From an uncultured Clostridia bacterium (GTDB lineage: Bacteria > Bacillota > Clostridia > Oscillospirales > CAG-272), in assembly GCA_947624995.1 (NCBI GenBank), contig CANQMS010000005.1, positions 1-64,000 on the forward strand: a stretch of 64,000 nucleotides of DNA. Reading direction: 5' to 3'. The notes under the pieces were generated by a model. It had not been told where the DNA came from and did not search any database. It saw only the letters and a list, made by a program, of their open reading frames with translations. The position numbers were made by a program, and so were the translations under genes. Shown here piece after piece: positions 9,614 through 18,946 of the stretch. Each line of letters begins with the position of its first letter. The stretch's first letter is position 1.

Positions 9614-10465
9614 ATGTCTATTCTCGGTTGGATAATTATTGTAACGTTTATTTCCGGCGTGCTCGGGACCGGGCTCGGCGGACTCGTGGGCTGCATCGCA
9701 AGGCGCGACTCGTCGCGGATCGTCAGCCTGTTTCTGAGCTTCGCCGCCGGAGTCATGCTGTCGATAGTCTGTTTTGATCTGATAGAAGACGCGCTCAATC
9801 CCGGGTCCGAAAGCGGGCTTTTGTTCCTGATCTTGACGATAGCGGGGCTGACCGTCGGATATCTGACTGTGTTTTTGCTCAACAGGCTGATCGACAACAG
9901 GACGAACAGCGAGGTCGAGCACATCGACAAGGATCACCCCGCGACCGCGGACGACCTCGGCGAGCTCATCCACAGTGACCACTACAGACACCACAAGGAG
10001 ACGGGGCGCTGGCAGGAGATGTTCGTCGCGGGCATTATCATGGCGTGCGCGATAGCGCTGCACAACCTGCCCGAGGGCATCGTTATCGGCGTTTCATACG
10101 CGGGCGCCGAAGGTGTCCGCGACAGGGCGGGGCTCGTCATGGCGATAGTCATAGGGCTGCACAATATCCCGGAGGGAATGGCGGTGTCCGTCCCGCTTAT
10201 TTCGGGCGGAATGACACGCCCGCGCGCGGTGCTCGTGACCGCGCTCAGCGGCGCGCCGACGATAATAGGCGCTGTCGCCGGATATGCGCTCGGCGGGCTC
10301 GGGGCGGCGGCACTCTGCGCGGCGCTGTCGTTTGCCGCGGGAGCGATGATATACGTCGTGTTCGGCGAGCTGATCCCGGAGGCGTTTCTGATGTGGCGCT
10401 CGAAGGCGCCCGCGTTCGCGATACTTATCGGGATGATCGTCGGTCTTATCGTGATATACGTCTGA
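9614..10465 (+). CDS. ZIP-family metal transporter
   Basis: Two motifs HNLPEGIVIG and HNIPEGMAVSVP, His-rich loop HSDHYRHHKE, about 8 TM segments. Confidence 0.92.
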   Translation: MSILGWIIIVTFISGVLGTGLGGLVGCIARRDSSRIVSLFLSFAAGVMLSIVCFDLIEDALNPGSESGLLFLILTIAGLTVGYLTVFLLNRLIDNRTNSEVEHIDKDHPATADDLGELIHSDHYRHHKETGRWQEMFVAGIIMACAIALHNLPEGIVIGVSYAGAEGVRDRAGLVMAIVIGLHNIPEGMAVSVPLISGGMTRPRAVLVTALSGAPTIIGAVAGYALGGLGAAALCAALSFAAGAMIYVVFGELIPEAFLMWRSKAPAFAILIGMIVGLIVIYV

Positions 10466-10499
10466 TGAGCCGGGCGGTAAAATTTTCTGAAATAAACTC

Positions 10500-10556
10500 G
10501 GGGGCGGAGCCTCATGCCGTTTTAAACGGTCTGCGGCTCCGCCCCCCCGGTTTTTT
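10500..10556 (+). terminator. Rho-independent terminator downstream of ZIP gene
   Basis: ggggcggagcc...ggctccgcccc arms with inner hairpin ccgttttaaacgg, followed by ttttttatt. Confidence 0.75.
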
Positions 10557-10890
10557 ATTCGGCATATTCGCGGAAAATGTTCCGTGTACGGTGTAGATAA
10601 AAGATCCTCGAGATGCAGACGGATATCGAGATCAAAAGCCCGAGGGCGAAGAGAACGTCGGCAAGTACGGGCGATATATAAGGAAAAATATGATACCTGC
10701 GCCGATCAGCACGGATAGCCGGCGGCAGAGCGGCTCAAGTATTGAATAGTCCGGCATACAGACGCTGTGCTTCAACTTTGAAACGGTCTTGTCCGAGACA
10801 AAGAGGTATTCCGCGAAAATCGCCCGGAAATGCGGCAAGCGCTCCGAACCAAGCCCTGAAAAAAGCCCGCTGCAAACGCCCGCGGGCATA
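10555..10890 (-). pseudogene. Degraded XRE/HTH_3-type regulator with C-terminal TM segments
   Basis: Minus strand encodes 'AEYLFVSDKTVSKLKHSVCMPDYSILEPLCRRLSV' (HTH-like) then 'LIGAGIIFFLIY', then in a shifted frame 'ISPVLADVLFALGLLISISVCISRIFYLHRTRNIFREYAE*'. Confidence 0.65.
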
Positions 10891-10895
10891 TATAT

Positions 10896-10948
10896 CCTAA
10901 AAAGTTTTGAAGGGGTCCGGGGGGACTTTTTCCAAAAGTCCCCCCGGA
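10896..10948 (-). repeat. Hairpin-plus-tail intergenic repeat, copy B
   Basis: Stem tccggggggactttt/aaaagtccccccgga; on minus strand followed by ccccttcaaaacttttta. Confidence 0.8.
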
Positions 10949-10954
10949 TAAACT

Positions 10955-12103
10955 TCACATAACCCTCATCACAGCCTCGGCGAATTCCGCGGCGGTCGCG
11001 CCGTCCGGGCGCCCGGTCATGACGACGCGGCAATCCCCATCGGTACACCTGTCGAGCGCCGCGGACAGGCGGCGCGCCTCGGCGGTGAAGCCGATGTGGT
11101 CGAGCATCAGGACGCAGGCGCGCATGATGCTCGTCGGGTTCGCGTATGCGCCGTGACCGCGCTCTATCATACGCGGGGCGGAGCCGTGGATCGCCTCGAA
11201 CATCGCGTACCTGTCGCCGATGTTGGCGCTCCCCGCCGTGCCGACGCCGCCGCCGATCTCCGCCGCCTCGTCGGTGATGATGTCGCCGTAGAGATTCGGC
11301 AGCACGAATACTTCGAACTGCGAGCGGCGGTTCTTGTTCAGCAGATTTGCGGTCATGATGTCGATGTACCAATCCTCGGCGGTGATGCCGGGATAATCCG
11401 CGGCGACCTCGTGACAGATCGCGGAGAACTTCGCGTCCGTTTTCTTCATTATATTTGCTTTCGTGACGATAGAGACGCTTTTCTTCCCCGTCTTCTTCGC
11501 GTATTCGAACGCGGCGCGCGCGATGCGGCGCGTGCCCTCGTCCGTCGTGACCTTGAAGTCGAAGGCGAGCATGCCCGGAACGTCAAAGCCGCGGCTGCCG
11601 AGGACGTATTCGCCCTCCGTGTTCTCGCGGAAGAACGTCCAGTCTATGGATTCTCCAGGCACCTTGACGGGGCGCACGTTCGCATACAGGTCGAGCTCGC
11701 GCCGCATCGCGACGTTTGCGCTCTCCATGCCGGTGCCGTACGGCGTTTCCGTCGGACCCTTCAGGATGACGTGGCATTTTTTGATCTCGGCGAGCGTGTC
11801 GTCCGGGATCGCCTTGCCGACGGCGAGGCGATTTTCTATCGTCAGCCCCTCTATCGGGTATAGCTCGACTCTGCCCGCGGCGATCTTTTCCTTCAACAGC
11901 TCGCCGAGCACGCGCATCGCCTCATGCGTGATGACGGGACCGATCCCGTCCCCGCCGCAGAAACCGATGACGACGCGGTCAAGAGATGTAAAGTCCACGA
12001 CCTCGCGAATTTTCATTTTTTCCGCGCGGTCAAGCTGCTCAGAGACGATGGCGCGGAAATGATCGCACGCCGCATTTAAAATCTTTTCCTTTTCCAAGTT
12101 CAT
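10955..12103 (-). CDS. NAD(P)-dependent isocitrate/isopropylmalate dehydrogenase family, probably isocitrate dehydrogenase
   Basis: MNLEKEKILNAACDHF... GDGIGPVITHEAMRVL, NVRPVKVPGESIDWTFFRENTEGEY, NLYGDIITDEAAEIGGGVGTAGSANIG; ATGA overlap with aconitase gene. Confidence 0.88.
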   Translation of the reverse strand: MNLEKEKILNAACDHFRAIVSEQLDRAEKMKIREVVDFTSLDRVVIGFCGGDGIGPVITHEAMRVLGELLKEKIAAGRVELYPIEGLTIENRLAVGKAIPDDTLAEIKKCHVILKGPTETPYGTGMESANVAMRRELDLYANVRPVKVPGESIDWTFFRENTEGEYVLGSRGFDVPGMLAFDFKVTTDEGTRRIARAAFEYAKKTGKKSVSIVTKANIMKKTDAKFSAICHEVAADYPGITAEDWYIDIMTANLLNKNRRSQFEVFVLPNLYGDIITDEAAEIGGGVGTAGSANIGDRYAMFEAIHGSAPRMIERGHGAYANPTSIMRACVLMLDHIGFTAEARRLSAALDRCTDGDCRVVMTGRPDGATAAEFAEAVMRVM

Positions 12104-14040
12104 TTTCCTCCGTGTGTTTTCGCTTTCGTGTATTCGAGCAGCCCGCCGCATAAAAGCACCTCGCGGGCGCGCCCGGTTATGTCGCAGAGAAGGCGGTATT
12201 CTTCGCCCGTCGTCTCGTTTTTCACCGTGACCGTGCCGGACCCGATCCCGGCGCGCAGTTCGGAGAACGAGAGCACGTCCCCTGAGCCGATCTTCTCATA
12301 GTCGGCGGGGTCGCCAAACGTTAATGGGATTATGCCGGCGTTGACAAGGTTTGCCGCGTGAATGCGGGCGAAGCTCTTGGCGATGACGGCGCGCACGCCG
12401 AGATAGAGCGGGACGAGCGCCGCGTGCTCGCGCGAGGACCCCTGCCCGTAATTCGAGCCGCCGATTATGATGCTCTCCCCGAGCGATTTTGCGCGCTCCG
12501 AAAACGTCTCGTCGCAGACGGAGAAGCAGAACTTTGAAAGATACGGGATATTCGAGCGGTAGGGGAGTATTTTCGACCCGGCGGGCATGATGTGGTCCGT
12601 CGTGATATTGTCGCCGACCTTGAGCGAAACATGCACGCGGAGCGCGTCCGAAACGGGGCGCGCCGCGGGAAACGGCTTTATGTTCGGTCCGCGCCGTATC
12701 TCGATGTCCGCCGCCTCCTCCGGGGAGGCGGGCGGGATGACGGCGCTGTCGTTCACCGCGAACGACGCGGGCATACTTACCTCAGGCATGACGCCGAGGT
12801 CGCGCGGGTCCGTAATGACGCCGGTGAGCGCCGAGGCGACGGCGGTCTCGGGGGAGACGAGGTAGACGCCGGCGTCCTTCGTGCCGGAGCGCCCCTCAAA
12901 GTTTCGGTTGAAGGTCCGCAGGCTGACGCCGCCCGAATTCGGCGAAAATCCCATGCCGATGCAGGGACCGCATGCGCACTCGAGCAGGCGCGCGCCGGAG
13001 GCGAGGATGTCGGAGAGGGCGCCCGAGTCCGCGAGCATCGTTAAAACCTGGCGGCTGCCGGGAGAGACGGACATCGAAACGGACGGGGATATGACGCGCC
13101 CGCGCAAAAGGGCGGACACCTTCAGCATATCGTAGAGCGAAGAATTCGTACAGGAGCCGACGCAGACCTGATCGACAGGCTTGCCCGAAACGCTCCGGAC
13201 AGTCACGACGTTGTCCGGGCTGTGCGGGCACGCGATGAGCGGCTCGAGGGAGTCAAGGTCGATGCGGATGACGCGGTCGTAGACGGCGTCGGGGTCGGCG
13301 GAGAGCGGGACATAGACGTCCTCGCGCCCCTGCGCGGCGAGAAACTGCCTCGTCCGCTCGTCCGAGGGGAAGATCGAGGTCGTCGCGCCGAGCTCGGTGC
13401 CCATATTCGTGATCGTCGCGCGCTCGGGGACCGAGAGCGAGAGCACGCCCTCGCCGCCCCATTCGATGACGGCGCCGACGCCGCCCTTTACGGAGAGGAT
13501 GCGGAGAATTTCAAGGCTGATGTCTTTCGGCGTGACGAACGGGCGCAGCCTGCCCGTGAGCTCGACTTTATACATCTTTGGCATCGTGATATAATACGCG
13601 CCGCCGCCCATCGCGACCGCGACGTCCATGCCGCCCGCGCCGAACGCGAGCATCCCGAGCCCGCCGCACGTCGGTGTGTGGCTGTCGGAGCCGATGAGCG
13701 TTGCGCCGGGGCGTCCGAACCGCTCGAGGTGGACCTGATGGCAGATGCCGTTTCCGGGACGCGAAAAGTAGATGCCGTGTTTTTTCGCGACGTCGGCGAT
13801 GTAGCGGTGGTCGTCCGCGTTCTCAAATCCGGTGCCGAGCGTGTTGTGGTCGATGTAGGCGACGGAGCGCTCGGTCCTGACGCGGGGGATCCCCATCGTC
13901 TCGAATTCGAGATACGCCATCGTGCCGGTCGCGTCCTGCGTTAACGTCTGGTCGATCGAGAGCGCGATCTCGCCGCCGCGCGCCATCGTGCCCGAGACGA
14001 GGTGGCTTTTGATTATTTTTTCGGCTATCGTAAGTCCCAT
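12100..14040 (-). CDS. Aconitate hydratase (mitochondrial-type, compact)
   Basis: SHTPTCGGLGMLAFGAGGMDVA, CVGSCTNSSLYDM, ECACGPCIGMGFSPNSGGVSLRTFNRNFEGRSGT, IIGGSNYGQGSSREHAALVPLYLGVRAVIAKSFARIH. Confidence 0.95.
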   Translation of the reverse strand: MGLTIAEKIIKSHLVSGTMARGGEIALSIDQTLTQDATGTMAYLEFETMGIPRVRTERSVAYIDHNTLGTGFENADDHRYIADVAKKHGIYFSRPGNGICHQVHLERFGRPGATLIGSDSHTPTCGGLGMLAFGAGGMDVAVAMGGGAYYITMPKMYKVELTGRLRPFVTPKDISLEILRILSVKGGVGAVIEWGGEGVLSLSVPERATITNMGTELGATTSIFPSDERTRQFLAAQGREDVYVPLSADPDAVYDRVIRIDLDSLEPLIACPHSPDNVVTVRSVSGKPVDQVCVGSCTNSSLYDMLKVSALLRGRVISPSVSMSVSPGSRQVLTMLADSGALSDILASGARLLECACGPCIGMGFSPNSGGVSLRTFNRNFEGRSGTKDAGVYLVSPETAVASALTGVITDPRDLGVMPEVSMPASFAVNDSAVIPPASPEEAADIEIRRGPNIKPFPAARPVSDALRVHVSLKVGDNITTDHIMPAGSKILPYRSNIPYLSKFCFSVCDETFSERAKSLGESIIIGGSNYGQGSSREHAALVPLYLGVRAVIAKSFARIHAANLVNAGIIPLTFGDPADYEKIGSGDVLSFSELRAGIGSGTVTVKNETTGEEYRLLCDITGRAREVLLCGGLLEYTKAKTHGGK

Positions 14041-14702
14041 TATGTTTCCTCCCTGTGGCTTTTAAGATTGCATAGGATGCTCGCCTTCGCGTTTTTTATG
14101 TGCTCGGTGACGATGCGTTCGGCGAGGGCGCCGTCCCGGGCGGCGATCGCGTCGAGAATGGCGCGGTGCTCGGCGACGGCGAGGCGCGCGCGCTCCGGGT
14201 CCGCGTATGAGGCGCGGCGGTAGCGGCGGACCTTTTTGTGCAGCGTCGAGAGCAGGTCGTATAGGATCCTGCTGCCGCAGTTCTCGTATATCATCTCGTG
14301 AAAGCGCGTGTCGAGGTCGCCGGAGCTGTCGGCGCGCCCGCTCTCGGAGCAGAATTTCTGCATCCCGACGTTTTCCGCGAGCATATCGAGCTCCGCGTCC
14401 GTTACGCGGTCCGTGAAAAGGCGCGCCGCATACCCCTCGACGCGGGCGCGTATCTCGTATATGACCTCGATATCGCCCTCGGAGACGCCGAGGACGAGCG
14501 CGCCTCGCGGCGTTTCCTCGATGAGCCCGTCCTGCGCGAGGCGGCGCCTCGCCTCCCGCACCGGCGTGCGGCTGACGCCGAGCCCGTCCGAGATCATGTT
14601 CTCGGATAAGTATTCGCCGGGGGCGTACACTCCGTCGAGGATGTCGCCCTCGAGCTGCTCGTAGACCTTGTCCGCGAGCGAAATTTTGCCTGTGCCGTTC
14701 AT
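14040..14702 (-). CDS. GntR-family (FadR/FCD subgroup) transcriptional regulator
   Basis: N-terminal wHTH 'LADKVYEQLEGDILDGVYAPGEYLSENMISDGLGVSRTPVREARRRLAQDGLI' plus FCD-like C-terminal domain. Confidence 0.93.
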   Translation of the reverse strand: MNGTGKISLADKVYEQLEGDILDGVYAPGEYLSENMISDGLGVSRTPVREARRRLAQDGLIEETPRGALVLGVSEGDIEVIYEIRARVEGYAARLFTDRVTDAELDMLAENVGMQKFCSESGRADSSGDLDTRFHEMIYENCGSRILYDLLSTLHKKVRRYRRASYADPERARLAVAEHRAILDAIAARDGALAERIVTEHIKNAKASILCNLKSHREET

Positions 14703-14728
14703 TTCCGCCGTCTCACTTCCTCATTTCC

Positions 14729-16102
14729 TCACTTCGAGAGCGCGCCGTCGGACGCCTCGTAAGCGAGCTCCTCGAGCTCCTCGTCCGAAAAATCCGTCTG
14801 CCTGCCGTCCTCGTATGCGCGATCTATGTGCTCCCGCATCATTTCGACGACGGGGGAGAGCTTGTCGATGGCGCGTTCGCCCGTCAACCGGAAGTGAGCG
14901 TTCAGCCAAAAGGCGATCCCCGCCCGCCCGGACGACTTGCCGACAGACACCGTCGCGGGTCTGCCGAGTATCTTTGCCGTGTCGAAGATGTTGTATATTT
15001 CCTCATCCTTGAGGAGCCCGTCGGCGTGGATGCCCGCCTTCGTCATATTGAACTTTCCGCCTACATACGGCGTCATCGGCGGGATCTTGTAGCCGACCTC
15101 GTTTTCGAAAAATTCGGAGATCTCGGTGATCACCGTCGTGTCCATGCCGTCAAGCGTGCCCTTGAGGGACGCGTACTCGAGCACCATCGCCTCGAGGGGG
15201 ATATTTCCGGTCCGCTCGCCGATGCCGAGCAGCGAACAGTTCACGGCGCCGGCGCCGTAGAGCCACGCCGCCGTCGCGTTCGGGACCGCCTTGTAAAAGT
15301 CGTTGTGCCCGTGCCACTCGATCATATCGCTCGGGACGTCCGCGTAATGATGCAGACCGTATATGATGCCGGGGACGCTGCGCGGCAGCGCGACCTCGGA
15401 GTACGGGACGCCGTACCCCATCGTGTCGCAGGCGCGGATCTTGACGGGGATCCCGGCGTCGTCGGACATTTTTTGCAGCTCATTGACGAACGGGACGACA
15501 AAGCCGTAAAAATCGGCGCGCGTGATGTCCTCAAAGTGGCAGCGCGGGACGACCCCGGCTTCAAACGCGTCCGCGACCGTGCGCAGGTAATGCTCCATCG
15601 CCTGTCGGCGCGTCATTTTCAGCTTTTTGAAGATGTGGTAGTCGGAGGACGAGACGAGGATGCCCGTCTCGCAGACGCCGAGGTCGCGCACGAGGCGGAA
15701 ATCGTCCCGGCTCGCGCGGATCCACGTCGTTATCTCGGGGTAGCGCAGCCCGAGGTCGAGACATTTCTCGATCGCCTCGCGGTCCTTTTTGCTGTATATG
15801 AAAAATTCCGTCTGCCGGACGATGCCCTTCGGTCCCGAGAGCTTCGCGAGCAGCTTATATATTTTCACGATCTGTTCGGTCGAATACGGTTCCATCGACT
15901 GCTGCCCGTCGCGCAGCGTCGTGTCCGTGATGAAAATGTGCTCCGGCATGTCCATCGGGACGCGGCGGTGGTTGAACGGTATCTTCGGGACCTCGTCGTA
16001 TGAATATATGTCGCGGTATAGATTCGGCTCCGCGACGTCCTGAAGCGAGAATTTGTACGATTTCTGCTCGAGCAGATTCGTCTTTTTTGAGATTTCGAGC
16101 AT
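14729..16102 (-). CDS. Probable Re-citrate synthase (homocitrate/isopropylmalate synthase superfamily)
   Basis: DTTLRDGQQS, HFEDITRADFYGFVVPF, RACDTMGYGVPY, EWHGHNDFYKAVPNATAAWLYGAGAVNCSLLGIGERTGN; in operon with aconitase and ICDH. Confidence 0.82.
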   Translation of the reverse strand: MLEISKKTNLLEQKSYKFSLQDVAEPNLYRDIYSYDEVPKIPFNHRRVPMDMPEHIFITDTTLRDGQQSMEPYSTEQIVKIYKLLAKLSGPKGIVRQTEFFIYSKKDREAIEKCLDLGLRYPEITTWIRASRDDFRLVRDLGVCETGILVSSSDYHIFKKLKMTRRQAMEHYLRTVADAFEAGVVPRCHFEDITRADFYGFVVPFVNELQKMSDDAGIPVKIRACDTMGYGVPYSEVALPRSVPGIIYGLHHYADVPSDMIEWHGHNDFYKAVPNATAAWLYGAGAVNCSLLGIGERTGNIPLEAMVLEYASLKGTLDGMDTTVITEISEFFENEVGYKIPPMTPYVGGKFNMTKAGIHADGLLKDEEIYNIFDTAKILGRPATVSVGKSSGRAGIAFWLNAHFRLTGERAIDKLSPVVEMMREHIDRAYEDGRQTDFSDEELEELAYEASDGALSK

Positions 16103-16121
16103 TTATGTGACCCCTTTGCTG

Positions 16122-16139
16122 ATGTATACTTGTATACAT
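16122..16139. promoter_or_regulatory. Perfect palindrome atgtatac-tt-gtatacat, candidate GntR operator
   Basis: 8-bp inverted arms immediately downstream of a consensus promoter for the GntR-containing operon. Confidence 0.65.
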
Positions 16140-16145
16140 GTATGT

Positions 16146-16174
16146 ATTATACACGCTCCCGCCCGCGCTGTCAA
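16146..16174 (-). promoter_or_regulatory. Consensus sigma-A promoter TTGACA-17-TATAAT
   Basis: Both hexamers exact consensus, 17-nt spacer, minus strand, drives the citrate-synthase operon. Confidence 0.85.
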
Positions 16175-16417
16175 GGTGTAAAGGCAACGAAATTGCATAT
16201 CTCGGCGGCGAAAAATGCAAAAGCACGCCGATTTCGGCGTTATGACGGGGAAAACGCGAAGCTGAGGGACAAGGGCTCTGCAAAAACCGCGCCGCCCGAC
16301 ATAGTCCCGAAATAAACGGACACTTTTTTGCCGCTTTCCGCGACCGTATTTTCTTTCGGCGCGAGGTGTGGTAATATTTATATATAAAGGAAAAAAGCAA
16401 AAAAAGGGGAACGGAAT

Positions 16418-18463
16418 ATGAACGAATTTGAAATCAAGGCGCGAAAGCTCGTCGGAAAGATGACGCTCGCCGAAAAATGCGCGCAGCTCAAGTATGACGC
16501 GCCGGCGATAGAGCGGCTGGGCGTCCCGGCGTACAACTGGTGGTGCGAGGCGCTGCACGGCGTCGCGCGCTCGGGGGTGGCGACCGTTTTCCCGCAGGCG
16601 ATAGCGATGGCGGCGTCGTTCGACGACGACCTTCTATATCGGGTCGCGGACGCGATCTCGGACGAGGCGCGCGCGAAATATAACGAATATAAGACGTTCG
16701 GCAGCACACAGATATATCAGGGGCTGACGTTCTGGTCGCCGAACATCAACATCTTCCGCGACCCGCGCTGGGGGCGCGGGCACGAGACATACGGCGAGGA
16801 CCCGTACCTGACCGGGCGGATGGGAGCCGCGTTCGTGCGCGGAATGCAGGGCGAGGGTAAGTATCACAAGGTCGACGCGACGCTGAAGCACTACGCGGTC
16901 CACAGCGGACCCGAGGCGGAGCGCCACGGGTTTGACGCGCGCGTTTCTGCGCGCGACCTGCACGAAACATACCTCGAGGCGTTCCGGTACTGCATCGAAA
17001 AATCGCACCCCGCCGCCGTGATGGGCGCCTACAACCGCACGAACGGCGAGCCGTGCTGCGCGTCCGAAACGCTGATAGGGCTGCTCTACGGTGAGCTCGG
17101 GTTCGACGGGTACTATCTCTCCGACTGCGGCGCGATAAACGACATCAACGCGCACCATCACGTGACGGAGACGCCCGCCGAGAGCGCGGCGCTCGCGCTC
17201 CGGGCGGGGTGCGTGCTGAACTGCGGCGGCGCATATGCGCATCTTTTGGCGGCGCACGGGATGGGGCTCGTCGACGAGGAAACGGTGACGGAGGCGGCGG
17301 TCAAGCTGTTCACGGCGCGGTTCCGGCTCGGCATGTTCGCCGACGACTGCGAATACGACAAGATCGGCTACGACGTCGTATGCTGCGAGGCGCATAGGGA
17401 GCTGAACCTGAAAATGGCGCGCGAATCCGTCGTGCTGCTCAAAAACGACGGCATCCTCCCGCTCGAAAACAGCGCGGAGGGGAAGCTCGCCGTCATCGGA
17501 CCGGCGGCGGACGACGTCGACACGCTGCTCGGCAACTATAACGGGACCCCGGACAGCAAAACGACGGTATATGAGGGCATCCGCCGCGCATATCGCGGGC
17601 GCGTCTACTACGCGCGCGGCTGCCGCGGGTATTACGGCGTCGAGAGAGAGAGCACCGATGAAGATTGCGGGGAGCGCTATCTGCGGGACGCGATGCTTGC
17701 AGCCGACAGGGCGGACGTCGTCATAATGTGCATGGGGCTCTCCCCGGCATACGAGGGCGAGGAGGGCGGCTTCGGTCACGGCGGCGACAAGCCGGACATC
17801 TCGCTGCCGGAGGCGCAGCGGCGCCTGTTTGAGGCGGTCGCCTCCCGCGGGAAGCCGATCATATATATAAATGTAAGCGGGAGTGCGATCGACCTGCGGG
17901 AGCAGGACGAAAAATGCCCCGCCGTGCTCCAGTTCTTCTACGGCGGCAGCCGCGGGGGCGAGGCGATGGCGGACATAATATTCGGGCGCGTTTCCCCGTC
18001 CGGGCGGCTGCCGGTCACGTTCTATCGGTCGAACGGCGACCTGCCCCCGTTCGAGGATTACTCGATGGAAGGGCGCACGTACAGATATTTCAGGGGCGAG
18101 CCGCTGTATGCGTTCGGGCACGGGCTGTCGTACACGAGCTTTGAATACTCGGACTTGACCCCGGTCCAGAAGCCGGGCGGCGCGGACTTTACGGTAAAGG
18201 TAAAGAACACGGGCAAAGTCTGCGGGGAGGACGCCGTTCTTCTCTATATAATGGGGCGTGACGGCGTGCCGGGCGAGCCGGTGAAGACGCTCGCCGCGTT
18301 CCGCCGGGCGGCGCTCGCACCGGGCGAGGAGGCGGAAGTATATCTCAAAACGGAGCCGGGCGCGTTCATGCGCGCGGGCGAAGACGGGAAAAAGAGGCTT
18401 GACCCGGGGGAATACACGGTAAGCTGCGGCGCGCTCTCGGCGCGCGTCACGGTCTCGGAGTGA
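16418..18463 (+). CDS. Glycoside hydrolase family 3 (beta-glucosidase/beta-xylosidase-like)
   Basis: WWCEALHGVARSG, RDPRWGRGHETYGEDPYLTGRMGAAFVRGMQG, LKHYAVHSGPEAERHGFDA, GYYLSDCGAI, C-terminal fibronectin-III-like domain. Confidence 0.92.
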   Translation: MNEFEIKARKLVGKMTLAEKCAQLKYDAPAIERLGVPAYNWWCEALHGVARSGVATVFPQAIAMAASFDDDLLYRVADAISDEARAKYNEYKTFGSTQIYQGLTFWSPNINIFRDPRWGRGHETYGEDPYLTGRMGAAFVRGMQGEGKYHKVDATLKHYAVHSGPEAERHGFDARVSARDLHETYLEAFRYCIEKSHPAAVMGAYNRTNGEPCCASETLIGLLYGELGFDGYYLSDCGAINDINAHHHVTETPAESAALALRAGCVLNCGGAYAHLLAAHGMGLVDEETVTEAAVKLFTARFRLGMFADDCEYDKIGYDVVCCEAHRELNLKMARESVVLLKNDGILPLENSAEGKLAVIGPAADDVDTLLGNYNGTPDSKTTVYEGIRRAYRGRVYYARGCRGYYGVERESTDEDCGERYLRDAMLAADRADVVIMCMGLSPAYEGEEGGFGHGGDKPDISLPEAQRRLFEAVASRGKPIIYINVSGSAIDLREQDEKCPAVLQFFYGGSRGGEAMADIIFGRVSPSGRLPVTFYRSNGDLPPFEDYSMEGRTYRYFRGEPLYAFGHGLSYTSFEYSDLTPVQKPGGADFTVKVKNTGKVCGEDAVLLYIMGRDGVPGEPVKTLAAFRRAALAPGEEAEVYLKTEPGAFMRAGEDGKKRLDPGEYTVSCGALSARVTVSE

Positions 18464-18823
18464 GCGCGGCATATGCATGGGAAAAGCATACGGAATGAAA
18501 CCGTCCCCGCCGCGCGGCGCGGCGGGGGGTGGGACAAGAATATAAAAATTCCCAATCCTGCAAAACCGGCGGCGAGCCGGGAGAGATTGAAAAATCAACA
18601 TCCGGTCGGATAATCGACCCGGCTGCCAAGCCGCGAGCCGAAAATCGGAGGCGTGAACGGCAGCTCCCGCCCGCCCGCGGCGCGGCGGCGTGGCGCGGCG
18701 GCGATGGGAAAATGACGGAGTTTTGCAAGTTCGTGAACGGGAAAATTTAAATGATCGTGTCATATTTATGCACGTTATACAGAAAAAAACGAGCGTCAAA
18801 GAAGAATTTCAGCAAAAAAAAAC

Positions 18824-18852
18824 TTGAAGTGACGGGACCTTTATGGTATAAT
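18824..18852 (+). promoter_or_regulatory. Putative promoter TTGAAG-17-TATAAT (extended TGg)
   Basis: Read directly; upstream of solute-binding protein gene. Confidence 0.7.
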
Positions 18853-18946
18853 CACTTAAAAGTTGTACCGGAGGCATTCAGCCCGGTCCCGAGGGTGCGG
18901 GGCGGAGGGCACGTCACGGTGCGGCAAATTATGGAGGTAAAACATA

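Noticed and set aside
10632-11372. 246-aa minus-strand ORF in the track
   Set aside because: Its N-terminal part is an out-of-frame reading of the ICDH gene; only the C-terminal part reflects the decayed XRE regulator.
14828-16003. 391-aa plus-strand ORF
   Set aside because: Antisense to the Re-citrate-synthase-like gene; no motifs.
16634-18799. 721-aa minus-strand ORF antisense to the GH3 gene
   Set aside because: Mirror of a GC-rich coding gene; Arg/Ala/Val-rich translation with no motifs; the plus strand is a clear GH3.
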